Source: Megalobrama amblycephala (taxonomy: Eukaryota; Chordata; Actinopteri; Cypriniformes; Xenocyprididae). Taken from it: a stretch of DNA of 64,000 nucleotides. The DNA is taken from the NCBI RefSeq assembly GCF_018812025.1, contig NC_063050.1:9512112-9576111 (forward strand). The letters run 5' to 3'. This document shows positions 11,957 to 22,931 of this stretch, in pieces. Position numbers and translations under genes: made by a program. The first letter of the stretch is position 1, and each line of letters starts with the position of its first letter. A model generated the notes under the pieces. The model made no database searches and was not told the origin of the DNA. It saw only the letters and a program-made list of their open reading frames with translations.

Positions 11957-12484
11957 GACTTTATACAATTGTGTTTAATGAGTTATTTTGATTCCTTTTT
12001 TATCCAAATAAGCATTGTACTAATCTTTATTCCTCTTCAATGAGATACAAGTGTTTTTAGTTCATTCCGTGTTCATTCTCTGAACTTCTATTGATTTTTC
12101 ATTTCATTTCCACCTGTCCTTCTGAACCAGCTGTTTTGCATGTACGTTCAATTTCTGCTGTTTTTGCTCTTCCTGCTCCGTATTGCGCTACTGCCCCTTC
12201 TGGGGCTTGGCCCCGAATTGCTGCTTGCAGCTATATTGACATTTTGTTTTTGTACAAAAAGATGGACATGGACTTGCCAACAACAAACTTCAGCTACTGT
12301 AGCAGTCCCTTAATATATGGAAATATGACACATAAGAAAGCTATTCTCACATCAAAAAATTACATTTTTAGTCAAAGATTTTGGCATTTTTAATGACATT
12401 TTTTATTTACTTAAAACATTTTTATAACAACAAAATGTTATCTCTTTAAACAGGCAGTGGCCATCAAATCATTAGCACAAATGC

Positions 12485-12860
12485 ATTATTTGAATGTCTG
12501 GAATCACTGTAGTTTTTTTTAAGAAATTAATTTCACAAGGATGAAGTTTATTCAACAAGGATTAATTAAATAGATTTAAAAAAGAAAAAGACATTTCTAA
12601 TGTTACAAAAGATTTGAATACTGTTCTTCAAACTTGCTGATCTGTGAATCATCAGCTCACGGTTTCCTGTTTTCAGCACTGATAATAGCAGCTCAGAATG
12701 ATTCTTGATCATCAAATCATCATATTAGATTGATTTCTGAAGGATCATGTGACACTGAAGACTGGAGTAACAGGAATAAACAGCCATTTGAAATATATTA
12801 AAATAGAAAACAAATCACAAAATTACTGTTTTGCCTTTAATGATCAAATAAAGCGTAAAC
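12485..12860. repeat. Abundant cyprinid interspersed repeat
   Basis: The run gatttctgaaggatcatgtg followed by acactgaagactggagtaa, and the later aaatatattaaaatagaaaa and gatcaaataaa, match a repeat I recall as very common in cyprinid genomes. Its class is uncertain to me. No coding sequence is present. Confidence 0.55.
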
Positions 12861-13364
12861 ATAAAGAATTGTATTAATCCTTTTGAAGAGCAATATATCA
12901 TATCAAAATGAACAAGAGCACAATAACAGAACTGATATCGGTCCTCAAAAACATGTACACAGGTTTATTTCAGTTGTTACAGGCAGTGATGAACTCAATG
13001 ATAATAACTAATGAAATACAGAGTTTTAAAACATGGCAAAGGAAGAGCAGAACGAGCTGAACTCATTGTAGACGATAGCTGAAGGTTGTTACACAAAGTG
13101 TCTGTCATTCAGTTACAGACGACTGCACAAATCCAGCATACTAATGACAACATTATGAACTGTTAGCTAGAAGAAAACAACTGTAGTTTAGGCGTAAGTC
13201 AGCCGCCCGTGACGCTGAGAGTATAGTTATCTTTATGGAATAATCCACTAATGTCTGGAGATTCAGTGTGAACTAATATTCTCAGTCGCACGTGCAATCG
13301 CGCATGTCTGCCAAACTCATTCATATTCATATAAGCTCCGCCTTCAGAATAGCTGTTCTCACTG

Positions 13365-13510
13365 TCCAATGACAGCGCGTGTTACATTCACAGTGACAGA
13401 GGATTGGCTCTTCACACTGAGGTGAAAGCTGATTGGTTGCTCCACGTGTGTCCTGACCAATGGCGTTTTTAACTCGACTGACAAACGGATAAAGAAAAGC
13501 AATTGGCCAA
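13365..13510. promoter_or_regulatory. Cluster of six CCAAT boxes
   Basis: CCAAT occurs at 13365, 13457 and 13506, and its complement ATTGG at 13403, 13432 and 13502, all within about 150 bp, with cattcatattcatataagct just upstream. This density resembles an NF-Y dependent promoter. No matching gene is evident on the plus strand downstream, and the B30.2 exon lies on the other side reading toward this region, so the target gene is unknown. Confidence 0.3.
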
Positions 13511-13808
13511 TGCTTTTAAAAAAGAGATTTAAAATGATTTATTAATGTACGTTTAAAACATGAATCAAATAAACAGTTTTAAATGTGTGTATTTATTGAT
13601 GCGTGTAAAAATGTCCATTTGTGTTTGAATGATTAAATTGATGAATTGATTGTTGATGTTATTTTTCAGTGGGTTAGTGGATCTAAATCTGTAAGTGTCA
13701 CTCCTGCTCCTCATAACGACACCACATGACACAATATACATGAGTTCAACATTTATTACAATATTTCAACATTTACTTCATCATGTGATTCTGAGTCATT
13801 AACACACA

Positions 13809-13814
13809 TTTATT
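13809..13814 (-). terminator. Poly(A) signal for the B30.2 exon
   Basis: On the minus strand AATAAA lies about 40 bases after the TAG stop of the PRY-SPRY exon. A second AATAAA follows near 13750. The position suits a short 3' UTR and supports this being a terminal exon. Confidence 0.6.
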
Positions 13815-13852
13815 GTGTCCTGATATTTCAGTGTTAATGTCATGAAGAGACT

Positions 13853-14409
13853 CTACAACAGTTTCACTGATGATCCAGGATAATAAACACTAAACCCAGG
13901 ATAGAGCGGTTGAGTGAATGTGGTCTGGACTGTGTGGATGAGGATCATTGTGTCTCCAGAGACGCTGTAGAAGGACAGAGTTCCTGCTCTGTGATCAACA
14001 TACACTCCTACTCTATAGTGATTCTCCTCATTCACTGTTCTGCTGATGATGGACTTTACAGGGAGATCAGTCTGTATGTTATTGTGTCTGAATGAGTAAC
14101 TGTCAGGAGAGCAGATCAAACTCCAGGACTGATCATTAGATCCAAACCAACACTCATGACTCCGTCCCTTCCTGCTGATGCTCTTATATGACACTGATAT
14201 AGACACACGTTCTCCACTCCACTCAATCTCCCAGTAACAGCGTCGATCACACACACTCTCTCTACACAACACCTGCTCCCACTGATCAAATCTGTCTGGA
14301 TGATCAGGATACGACTGTGGTGTGTCAGTGTAAGTAATCACTGTGTTCTCCTCAGATAGACGGATCCATTCATTCACTGTGTTCAGATCCGCAGTGATCC
14401 GATGGGAAT
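13853..14409 (-). CDS. Terminal PRY-SPRY (B30.2) exon
   Basis: This intact exon of about 185 codons lies between an acceptor (tctccatcag) ending at 14410 and a TAG stop at 13853-13855. The PRY part starts SHRITADLNTVNEWIRLSEE and includes SYPDHPDRFDQWEQVLC. The SPRY part has CYWEIEW, VSISVSYKSI, HECWFGSNDQSWSLICS and GTLSFYSVSG near the end, the usual B30.2 order at the usual length. B30.2 domains bind protein partners; in fish they terminate finTRIM and NLR-C immune receptors, and this sequence is close to that group. The exon enters in phase 1 (G|AT), which fits the candidate exon at 15555-15633 but not the phase-2 end of the LRR exon at 28644. A poly(A) signal follows. It may therefore be a small B30.2 gene, an orphan exon, or the tail of the NLR locus if a linker exon is missing from my reading. 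Confidence 0.8.
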
Positions 14410-14419
14410 CTGATGGAGA

Positions 14420-15545
14420 TAAAACACATCACAATCAGGAATCATCAATCTGTCCATCTTTTAATCTACACTGTAAACATGATTTCTGCTGCTTGTTAAA
14501 TGAACCTCATTAAAATGAGTTAAAGCACACAATTACTGCACATTCTGTCCTGATTTAATGGAGTAAATCCACTTAAACACGTCAAACTGAAGTTGACTTC
14601 ATCATTATTGGTGTTGAACGAACTGAAACTGGGCAGTTCCCAGCATGCTTTGCTCTGGTCTGGAGACTTTAAAAATACAAATTATAATGTTACTTGATTT
14701 TTGACACCATTAGTATTGTGATACTTTTGTTTTTTCTCTCTTTCTCATTTCAATTATGGTGTATACAGTGTTTGATATAGAATGATATGTAATCTTTAAA
14801 TTCTTTCACTCCTGTTTCCCTGAAGTAGCATAACCAGGTGATTGTTATTAGACTAATTAACTGCTGCTCAAGATGAACTTTCAGTGTGTTTGCTGTTCAC
14901 ACCCTGACGAAGGCAATAGGTGTGCAGCTTGTGTGTATCACCTGTTTTTAAGTAACAGCCAAGATGAAATAAAGGCTTTTTAACATTACTTTTCGCTCGA
15001 TTCGAGTGCCTTGGATTACCTTCTATTATAAGTAAATAATTGTGTGTTTGACAGTGAACACTCTCACAGAAGACGAGATAAATAGACGAGATGCTGTAAA
15101 TGTCTTGAAATAATGTTTTCTGGATGTTCAGGTTCTTCCTCTCAGTCTTTATTCATCTTTTTCCATGGTTTCTCAGCAGAAATTAATAAAAGTTGATTAT
15201 GCCAGTTGTATCGTAACTGTATAGTATAGCGGGACACATTGTAACTCAGAACGAACCCTATCTGGATTATAAACCTGGTCAGTGTCTTCTGATAGTTACT
15301 GAAGCAATAAAGAACGAACAGATTGGAGATTAAAATAATATCAGATTAGTCTCATTTTACATAAACACAAAAATATAGATGAAAAATTAGCTTAAGTAAT
15401 AAATTAACTTTTGCTATTGTTAAATAAATGTTCTGTGCAAAAGACTACTTCATAAAGAGTAACGATGTCAGAGTATGGATGTGCTGCCCTAGTGGGGACT
15501 CTTATTATGAAAATATATAGCGCGAATAGACGGAAGAAAACACTG
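14420..15545. other. Candidate intron between two exons; repeat-rich
   Basis: The interval includes a repeat-like stretch near 14.48-14.67 kb (gggcagttcccagcatgctttgc) that shares words with 8.35 kb in inverse orientation. A piece near 14.90-15.02 kb (ctgacgaaggcaa through aataaaggctttttaaca) looks like a dispersed repeat tail. No other exon is supported. Confidence 0.4.
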
Positions 15546-15554
15546 TTCACTCAC

Positions 15555-15633
15555 CAACAGCGCGAATGACAGATTGCATCAGCTGCTGCTGACGATCGGG
15601 TTTGCTCCATTCATCAGTGCTGAGGACGCGCAT
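15555..15633 (-). CDS. Candidate first coding exon for the B30.2 exon
   Basis: An ATG at 15633 opens a 26-codon frame (starting MRVLSTDEWSKPDRQQQLMQ) that ends at a strong donor, gttg|gtgagt, in phase 1. The B30.2 exon begins in the same phase, so splicing the two over an intron of about 1.1 kb would give a protein of roughly 210 residues consisting of a short N-terminus and one PRY-SPRY domain. The frame is open further upstream without an ATG. I do not recognise the short peptide, and it shows neither a RING, B-box, coiled coil nor signal peptide. The proposal rests on the donor, the phase match and proximity only. Confidence 0.35.
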
Positions 15634-15789
15634 CAAAGTTGTTGTCAGCGTTGGATTGGATGTGTTTTGTGTTTGTGTGCGTCCTATGGGAGTGAGTACT
15701 GTTGATTCTGTTGTGTTTGCTGATCTATGCTCATCATCAGTGATGACGCAGTTAATGCTAGACGCAGTATAATGTTTCAAGACGATGTT

Positions 15790-16660
15790 AACTCATCAGT
15801 GCTAGTTCTAAATCGTTTAAGTTGTCTCCGATGTTCACAATTATAATGTTTATAATGTTGCAGTAAGGCATGTAGATAAATAATGATAGTAAACGTGATG
15901 GAAGGTGTTATTTGAATTATATAAAGTGACAATGCAAGTCAGTACGCTGTTATATCGCATGTTTATGCATTATTGCATTATTGTATGAGGGGAGCAGCCT
16001 ATAGTTGTATGTGAATGAGGATAATGTAATGATGTTGCTGACAGTTGAGTGCTGCTGTGTGTTTTGCAGATAAACCACACAAACACACGTCCTTACCGTA
16101 CCATCCAAGTCTACATCAGCTGATATGTATCCAACTCATTTATGAGCAAACCCACGCAAGATAACACAGGACTCTTACTGAATGTACCTCAGGTTCTCCT
16201 CCACCGGATGTGCTCAACCTGCTCACAAGTTTTATCATTCATATTAGTCCTTGCATACTTATCTGTGGCTGTCCCAAGGCTCAAACTAAGCTAAAGAGAT
16301 ACATTGTTCCTGGATGCCGCAAAGGAAGCCTCGTTGCTAAGTCTGCTGCAGCCCTTTCTATTCAAACATCTATTTATTAATGTGCATGTAAAGTAATTTG
16401 TATTTGTGTACAGAGGGTCACCATGGTCCAATATTTGTTTTTTCTTTAATGAAAAACATGGTAAGTTTTGCTGAATCTATATTAAGTTTAAATAAAAACT
16501 ATTGGATTTGTCAATGAAATATGTCTCTTCATTAGTGATGTTCTTATATTTTATTTAATTGAATGGCCTTGAAAACAAATGCATTCAACTTTGGGGAAAA
16601 TGTGTTAAACTGTTTAAATAGTAGCACAACTGTATTGTGTGAGATTATGTAATTCAAAGT
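15790..16660. other. Stretch without a supported gene
   Basis: No exon, RNA gene or recognised transposon could be supported. It lies upstream of the candidate B30.2 gene and might hold its promoter, but I see no clear TATA or CpG-dense block. Confidence 0.4.
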
Positions 16661-16665
16661 ACAGT

Positions 16666-16740
16666 AGTCAACATTTGAAGTGGATCAAAAAAGTTAGGAC
16701 AACTTTGATTAAAGGTTTTGATCCACTTTAAATGTTGACT
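16666..16740. repeat. Short hairpin (25-bp arms)
   Basis: Left arm 16666-16690 (agtcaacatttgaagtggat plus caaaa) pairs with 16716-16740 with one mismatch and a 25-base loop. It looks like a tiny palindromic MITE or the remaining ends of one. Confidence 0.8.
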
Positions 16741-16899
16741 ATATTATACAAAGTATAAGTAATAACAAAGTGTATAGTTATTGACTGCAAAGTGTGTAAT
16801 GTTTAATATTTGGAATAAGCCAAAGGTACTGAGCATACAGTATATACTATTACCTGTAAAATAATATATTCAGTGTATATTGCTTGTGTTTTCTGAAGA

Positions 16900-17345
16900 C
16901 ACTTGTAATTATTTTGTAATGTACTTAAATCACAAATAAAGTGTACTTATAACACAAATAAAAGTATACGTATAACAGAAATAAAGTATATTTATAATGC
17001 AACTTATATTGTAACAAAAAATATATACTTATAACACAAATAAAGTATACTTATAACACAAATTAAGTACACTTTAATATCACTAATCAAGCATGTAATT
17101 AGTCCCTACACAGACATATACTTAAAGTGTACTAAGTATACTTTAAGTTGTTCCAATTTAGTACACATAAGTATACTAAATATACTTAAAGTTGTATTTT
17201 AATACTACTTAATTTCAACTTAAATATACTTAGTACAAAATTAGTTGTTTCAAAATAACACACTTTAAATGAACTAATCATTAACACACTTGAAATATAC
17301 TAATAATTAGTCTTGCTGCAAGTATACTTAGTATACTTTTTTTCA
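16900..17345. repeat. AT-rich repeat dense in AAGTATACTT-like words
   Basis: Variants of aagtatactt and acttataacacaaataaagt occur every 20-40 bases. The sequence resembles a dispersed AT-rich repeat made of short palindromic words. No coding potential. Confidence 0.6.
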
Positions 17346-17349
17346 CTAG

Positions 17350-17382
<33 letters not shown>
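17350..17382. repeat. (TA)n microsatellite
   Basis: About 16 TA units immediately follow the AGTATACTT-rich repeat. Confidence 0.95.
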
Positions 17383-17383
<1 letters not shown>

Positions 17384-17782
17384 TAGTTTGATCTAATATT
17401 TGATGTTTTTTAAAATGTTGTTGATTTAAGTAGCAAATGAGAATCGATTAAATTAATGTTTGTATTTTCAGACAAAGGTCTTCTTAATGATTTTCAGTTT
17501 TGTTCAAGGTAATTCAAGCAACAGTTTTTCAATAACGGGTGAATATGTAAAAGTATGTATTTGGGGTAAAAAGGAACAATAATTAACATGATAATGAATA
17601 GTTTGCTGACTTTTTCATTTGTTGTGACATGGAGTGAGATGGCGAATATCATTTATCAAATTGGGTATCCATCTTAGAGATAATACCCATATTTATAATG
17701 AAACAGTCATATTTAAAAAATATTATATGAATCATATAATACAATATAATTTATTGTTACTACATTAATTTAATCTGCTTCG

Positions 17783-17836
17783 ACACAATCTGCATTGTAA
17801 AAAGCGCTATATAAATAAAGGTGACTTGACTTGACT
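17783..17836 (+). mobile_element. L2 LINE 3' tail
   Basis: acacaatctgcattgtaaaa, then agcgctatataaataaaggt and gacttgacttgac, is the same 3' end seen on the L2 copies at 5.9 and 62-64 kb. Only the tail is present. Confidence 0.75.
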
Positions 17837-18329
17837 ACTATAAATCTATATTAATATTATGGGATCTCATTCAATGCTTTCAGAATCTTTACTTTTTAAA
17901 GTAAGTTTGTTTCTGTATTTTTAAAATATATTTTTATATTAGCATTATTAACACTATTTTAATAACAGTATATTTATTGAACAAAAATGAATTCTTCTGT
18001 TTATCAAAATAAACAGAAAATAGTACAAACTTTGCTAAAGTGATTCTTTTGAGCAAGTATTTACTTTCACATTACTAAAAACATTATTTTAGCTAAAGTA
18101 TCTGTATGAACACTGTGTGCCTTTTACCCCATGTGTGTCCTCACCACCTCATACATTTATAAGATTTTTAAACAAAATTAGCCACTTTTATGATTTATTT
18201 TCGCACAAAATCTGCTGCTCCATCAATGTTCAATACAAACATATATATTTTTCCTCTAATCATCTACTTTGAGAGTAGTGAAAAACACATTTTTTCTTAA
18301 GTCGTGCCTTTAGCCCACTGTACCCTATA

Positions 18330-18491
18330 TATGTGTGTGTGTGTGTGTGTAGACATACATTTGTGCAGTCCTGCTTTAATCCTGAAATCTCCTCCATGAT
18401 CCACACTGCAACAAAAACATAGTGTCAGTAAATACACATTTAATCAGTGAACGCACACACACAAACACACACACACACACACACACACACA
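18330..18491. repeat. (TG)n and (AC)n microsatellites
   Basis: A (TG) run of about 10 units lies at about 18330-18350 and an (AC) run of about 18 units, with one interruption, at 18452-18491. Confidence 0.9.
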
Positions 18492-18849
18492 AAGCATTGT
18501 ACATTATTATCAATTTAAAATTATATTTGTGTATGACTAACCCCAACACACAGCAGAGAAAACACTTTGCAGGTCCTATGCTGAGAGAGAGCCTACTAAC
18601 CTACCGCTTCAGTGAGCTCAATTATAGTAACGCGGCATTTTTTTTGTTTCAGTAACGGTAACGCCGCCGGTAACAGGAGAAAAAGTAATTTGTTTGATTA
18701 CTCATTACTAAAAAAGTAACAGCATTAGTAACGCCGTTTATTTATAACGCAAGTATTCCCATCACTGACCATTATAAAGCTTAGAAGAATTTTTAAGGTT
18801 ATTTTTAAATATAACTCTAATTGTGTTTGTCTGAAAGAAGATAAACCTA

Positions 18850-18912
18850 GGATGGTGTGAAGGGTGAGTAAATCATGGGATAATTTTCATGTTTGAGTGA
18901 ACTATCCCTTTA
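18850..18912 (-). repeat. End of an abundant fish repeat
   Basis: The words gtgagtaaatcatgggataa and ttttcatgtttgagtgaact followed by atccctttaa are the reverse complement of the repeat at 36137 (aaaggggtagttcacccaaa). It is a fragment. Confidence 0.6.
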
Positions 18913-18914
18913 AT

Positions 18915-19940
18915 TGACAATAATGACCCTGGAATGAGTTCCTGTAATTTTATAATTAATGAGTAACATTAAACAGTCTGTGTAAATACACATTTAAATG
19001 CTACTTCAAATGCAGCTTCTGTTCCACCTTTGCAGTGTAAAGATGTATTTTGTCAATGATGAATTTATATTGGTAACAGTCTATAGTCTATAGGATTCTG
19101 ATTAATTTAAGTAATTGGTTAAATTTAAGTATTTAACATAAAACACAACACAGGTAATCATAAAAATTGGCCCTTATGAAGGTAAAAAAAAAGCCCCTGG
19201 AAATCAATTGCAAGCAGCCCCTTAATGGAAAAGTTAATGTATGACCCTGGCATAGGGTAAGGTCAGGCAGTAGTAGTTTGTACTCCCACCAGGTTCACAC
19301 ATACTCCGTCTGCAGTGTGTATGCGGCACATATTTCTCCGGTGCCCATATTAACAGGTTAGAGCGCTTGGATGCGGTCCAGCAATGCATTTCAGGAGCGT
19401 TGCATCTGCAGCAGTGCAGCGATCATTCACGCACGAGTCTATTTTTGCTGTGCTACACGCACTGAATTAAAGCGACAGTGCATTGTTCGTCCTCAAAATC
19501 AACACAGATTGATATCAGAATGTAGTAACCTCACCATAAATGCATTTAATTCTATTATACTACTGTTTTTCACAGTCATCTTTTTACTTTAAGCCTGGGG
19601 TAAAGCAAAGAAAAGCAAAACACTTGCCATGAGTAGCAAAAATAACTAATGTGGTCAAAATTATATTAAAAGTTTTTTTTTTATTTTTTATGTGAAATGC
19701 ACTGCACAGTTAGTTATATTATGTCAAGGCGAGGGCCTTACATCTCCGCAAAAAGTGATAATCATGTGACAGGCTGGTGTCTGAGAACTACATGAAACAA
19801 GGCTGTACAATAAATGTCACTCAGTTAATTACTGAAGTATAGAAACGTACTCCGTTACGAACGTAACCTCGGTTCCCTGAGATACGGGCCTTGATTTATT
19901 ATCCCCAACTTCCAGCTTGACACTCCAGGGATGGCCTATC
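18915..19940. other. Stretch without a supported gene
   Basis: No exon-like frame was found. The sequence passes into the degenerate array that begins near 19.95 kb. Confidence 0.4.
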
Positions 19941-20026
19941 AGCCTCAGCCCGCGTGTAAGGGATTGAATCAGAGAGCATGTGTCATGTTCAGCTGAGCAA
20001 AAATGAGCACTGAGTGCGCTCTCATA

Positions 20027-20748
20027 TACCCCTTTTCCACCAAGGCAGTTTGAGTGCTGGTTCGGAGCCAGAGCCTAGTTTCAAATCAGTTCTTTGTCTT
20101 TTGACACACAAAGCACCAGCTCCGAAACAGGAAAAGTGGTTCGTAAGTAGCACCAAAACATTGTTGGGCTAGTAAGAACCGCTTGCGTCAGGGGCTGGGG
20201 GGGGGGGTTACCATGACCAACAAGAAACTTGTGACTGCCATTTTTTTAAATAGCAGCTAATCGAGCTAATAGCAGCTCGACTGTAATCTCCGTCTATATA
20301 CAAATGGATGTAGGTTTGCAAAACCATGAGCATCAACAGTAGTGAAACATCCGAGATTGTTAATGGAAGGCTTGTTCGAGATGCATCGGAGCAGCGCGGA
20401 CTGATTCGGCGGGTGACATCGGAGTGCCACGGGTTCACAGGAGCATTTGTAGAGCATACGACTCCTTGTGCTTTTGGATCGTTCTCGCGGTGCTTTGATG
20501 TTATGCGCTGATCGCTCTGCGGGAAGCCGATGCATCTCAAACAAGCCTGGTGTGTTTGGCGCTGCAGTGCTAGCTTTGCTGTGAAATATGAGACGTATAC
20601 AGTGACGTAAATCCTGGATCTGTGCTGGCTCTCTAGCTTGTGGAAAGGCAAACCGGTTCTTTGAAGGCTCGTCAGTTGAACCAACTCCGAACTGGCACTA
20701 GCACTAGCTCTGAACTAGCACCCGGTTTGTGCTGGTGGAAAGGGGGTA
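20027..20748. mobile_element. MITE with TACCCC(T/C)TTTCCACCA ends
   Basis: The left end taccccttttccaccaa pairs with the right end, whose complement is taccccctttccaccag. Subterminal sequences (gtgctggttcggagccagag and its complement-like partner near 20690) extend the symmetry. The element is 722 bp without a transposase. A 3-base ATA flanks both sides, which is weak evidence for a target duplication. Inside lies a G10 run at about 20198. Confidence 0.7.
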
Positions 20749-21459
20749 ATAGAGAGCGTGTCCTCAACGAACGCGGCTTGGGGGGCTGAGCCGGCAAACA
20801 ACACGCTGAGAGGCTCGGCATTTTATAAAAACACCAGAGAAATGCTCATGCGTCCTCAGTGAGGACGCTCATTCTCATTGAACGTGGCTTGCGGGGTGAA
20901 ACCGACAAGCGTCACGCTGAGAAACTCAGCGACAAATATATGCTTCTTAGAAAAAATATACATCATGAATCCCACCTGAGTCAGAGGAGAGCATCAAGGT
21001 ATATTCAGCCGAGCGGTTTTGGAAGTGAGACCGCTCTTCCTCAATGAACATGGCTTGCGGGGTCCAGAGGTCCAGCATAATGAGCATATGTTAGTTCCAC
21101 CGAGCACGAGTGAGCATTGAGCTCACTTTCAGTGAGCGCATATGTCCTCATGAACGTGGCTTGCAGGGGTGGGGCCAGCAAGCAACACGCAGAGAGACTG
21201 AAATACGCTATATCAACTGAGTATAAATAACATAGGTCTCACCCGAGACGGGGGAGAGTGTCATGTTATATTTCTCAAAGAATGCGGCTTGCGGGGCGGA
21301 ACCGGCGAGCAACGTGCATTGAGATAAGGAGATACACTCAATCAGATAGAAAATGCATCATGAGTCTCGCCTAAGTCAGGGGAGAGCATCATGTCAAATT
21401 CAGCTGAGAGATTCAGATAACTCTGCAAAAATCTGCTATATAAACTGAATGTATATAAC

Positions 21460-21943
21460 TGTCACGGTTCATGAATCCGCTGTCTCATTCTGGTGTCTGT
21501 GTGATGGTGTGGGTGTGTCACCTGATTGTTTTGTGTGGGCGTCGCCGCTGATTGTTGATCAGCGGCAGCTGTGAGCAATTACTATCTGCCTATATAACGC
21601 CTTGCCTTTCGTCTCTTGTTTGTCAGATCGTTGTACGGTGTCCGCGTGTTGTTTCCTGTGTTGCTTGTTGTGTGTTTCCCTGGACTGGACTTTGATTCCT
21701 TGCTTCCTGGTTTTCGTGTTCTCATTGGATTACTCTCTGGACTTCACTCACGGATTACTTCACGGACACTGCTCTTCGGTCACCACTCATCACGGATCTT
21801 CACCGCCCATCGACGTCCCTGTGTTACCACTCTCCTGCTGACTGTTATATGTTCTTTGTTTATGTTGTATCTGACTACCTTCGGTGTGAAGCTCTATTAA
21901 AGAGATTTAACTTGCATCTGCATCCTCCCTTCATTCTGTGACA
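21460..21943 (+). mobile_element. Solo LTR with ATAAC target duplication
   Basis: A 484-bp unit runs from TGTCACGG to TGTGACA. It has a TATA-like ctatataacg near 21590 and a poly(A)-like attaaaga near 21897, and is flanked on both sides by the same five bases, ATAAC (21455-21459 and 21944-21948). This is what remains after recombination between the two LTRs of one retrotransposon. The parent family is not evident; it is not the 23.6-kb element. It sits inside the tandem array. Confidence 0.85.
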
Positions 21944-21973
21944 ATAACATGGATATCACCCAAGAGGGGGGAG

Positions 21974-22248
21974 AGCGACATGCTGTATTTCTCAATGAAC
22001 GCGGCAGAACCGGCAAGCAACGCATAGAGAAATATGCTCCATTAAATTGAGTTTATAACATGTTTCTCGCCCAAGTTGAGGAAGAAAGTCATGTCATATT
22101 TCTCAACTGACGTGGCTCGCGGGGGTGGGACCGTCATCATGTCAAATTTAGCTGAGAGTGAGAGCTTGCTCTCGTGCTCCCGAATTTTTGTTTTTAAATA
22201 TGAATAAGTCCATGACACAGAAGCTGCAGATCAGTAGCACACTGCAAA
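21974..22248 (+). repeat. Duplicated block A, copy 1
   Basis: This 275-bp block recurs, as far as I can see without a difference, at 22648-22922. It includes the last units of the tandem array and the stretch up to cacactgcaaa. Confidence 0.9.
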
Positions 22249-22477
22249 TGCATAATATGTGAAAGCACAATGGCGCGTGCTGCTTCTGAAACACATACGT
22301 ACTGCAACACACAATGCATACACACTGCAGAACGGAGTACGTGTGAACCTGGCGTTAGGTGTAAATTTTAGAAAGGAAAAAATAAACTCGAATGTTTTGG
22401 GGAAATACAAATAGGGATGTTTGATGGTAATCCACTGAGATTAATGATAAATATGAGGTAAAACTATTTTAAAATCT

Positions 22478-22648
22478 TCTTAGTTACCAAATTTATAAAC
22501 TTAGTTACTACACCCGGAGGAGTGGGCAGCCATTTTTGCTGTGGCTCCTAGGAAGTGATTGGGGGTTAGGTGCCTAGGGTGCCTCAAGGGTACCTAATTT
22601 CCTGCCGGTATTGAGAATCAAACCTGAAAACTTCGGGGTTACCAGTCA
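22478..22648 (-). mobile_element. SINE-like element with tRNA-related head (block B, copy 1)
   Basis: On the minus strand the sequence gttttcaggtttgattctca looks like a degenerate B box, followed by a body ending near acacccggaggagtgggcag. The layout resembles a common fish tRNA-derived SINE. The 171-bp block recurs at 22932-23102. Confidence 0.5.
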
Positions 22649-22922
22649 GCGACATGCTGTATTTCTCAATGAACGCGGCAGAACCGGCAAGCAACGCATA
22701 GAGAAATATGCTCCATTAAATTGAGTTTATAACATGTTTCTCGCCCAAGTTGAGGAAGAAAGTCATGTCATATTTCTCAACTGACGTGGCTCGCGGGGGT
22801 GGGACCGTCATCATGTCAAATTTAGCTGAGAGTGAGAGCTTGCTCTCGTGCTCCCGAATTTTTGTTTTTAAATATGAATAAGTCCATGACACAGAAGCTG
22901 CAGATCAGTAGCACACTGCAAA
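22648..22922 (+). repeat. Duplicated block A, copy 2
   Basis: Second copy of the 275-bp block at 21974-22248. It starts immediately after block B copy 1 and is followed after 9 bases by block B copy 2. Confidence 0.9.
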
Positions 22923-22931
22923 CTTAGCACA

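Larger units (their letters stand above)
10046..12236. mobile_element. Non-autonomous element with inverted ends (GGGGCCAAGCCCC)
   Basis: The left end reads ggggccaagccccgaagggg at 10051. The right end, about 12193-12216, gives on the other strand ggggccaagccccagaaggg, so about 21 bases pair with a one-base difference. The right side continues into gaattgctgcttgcagctat, which I recall as a recurrent end sequence of an abundant cyprinid repeat. Inside are a duplicated block of about 130 bp, four copies of TTAGCATGCTAA and two tRNA-like modules. There is no transposase, so movement would need a helper. The superfamily is unknown to me and no clear target duplication is visible. Confidence 0.65.
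19945..22190 (+). repeat. Degenerate tandem array with a cggcttgcgggg core
   Basis: Units of roughly 110-190 bp share the order gaacg(c/t)ggcttgcgggg, accggcaagcaacacgc, tgagaaactc, then (c)tcgcc(t/c)aagtcagg and agagcatcatgtcaaattca, and repeat near 20765, 20875, 21035, 21145, 21270, 21995 and 22110. They are diverged and of unequal length. The array is interrupted by a MITE at 20027-20748 and a solo LTR at 21460-21943. I see no long open frame in it. Confidence 0.6.
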
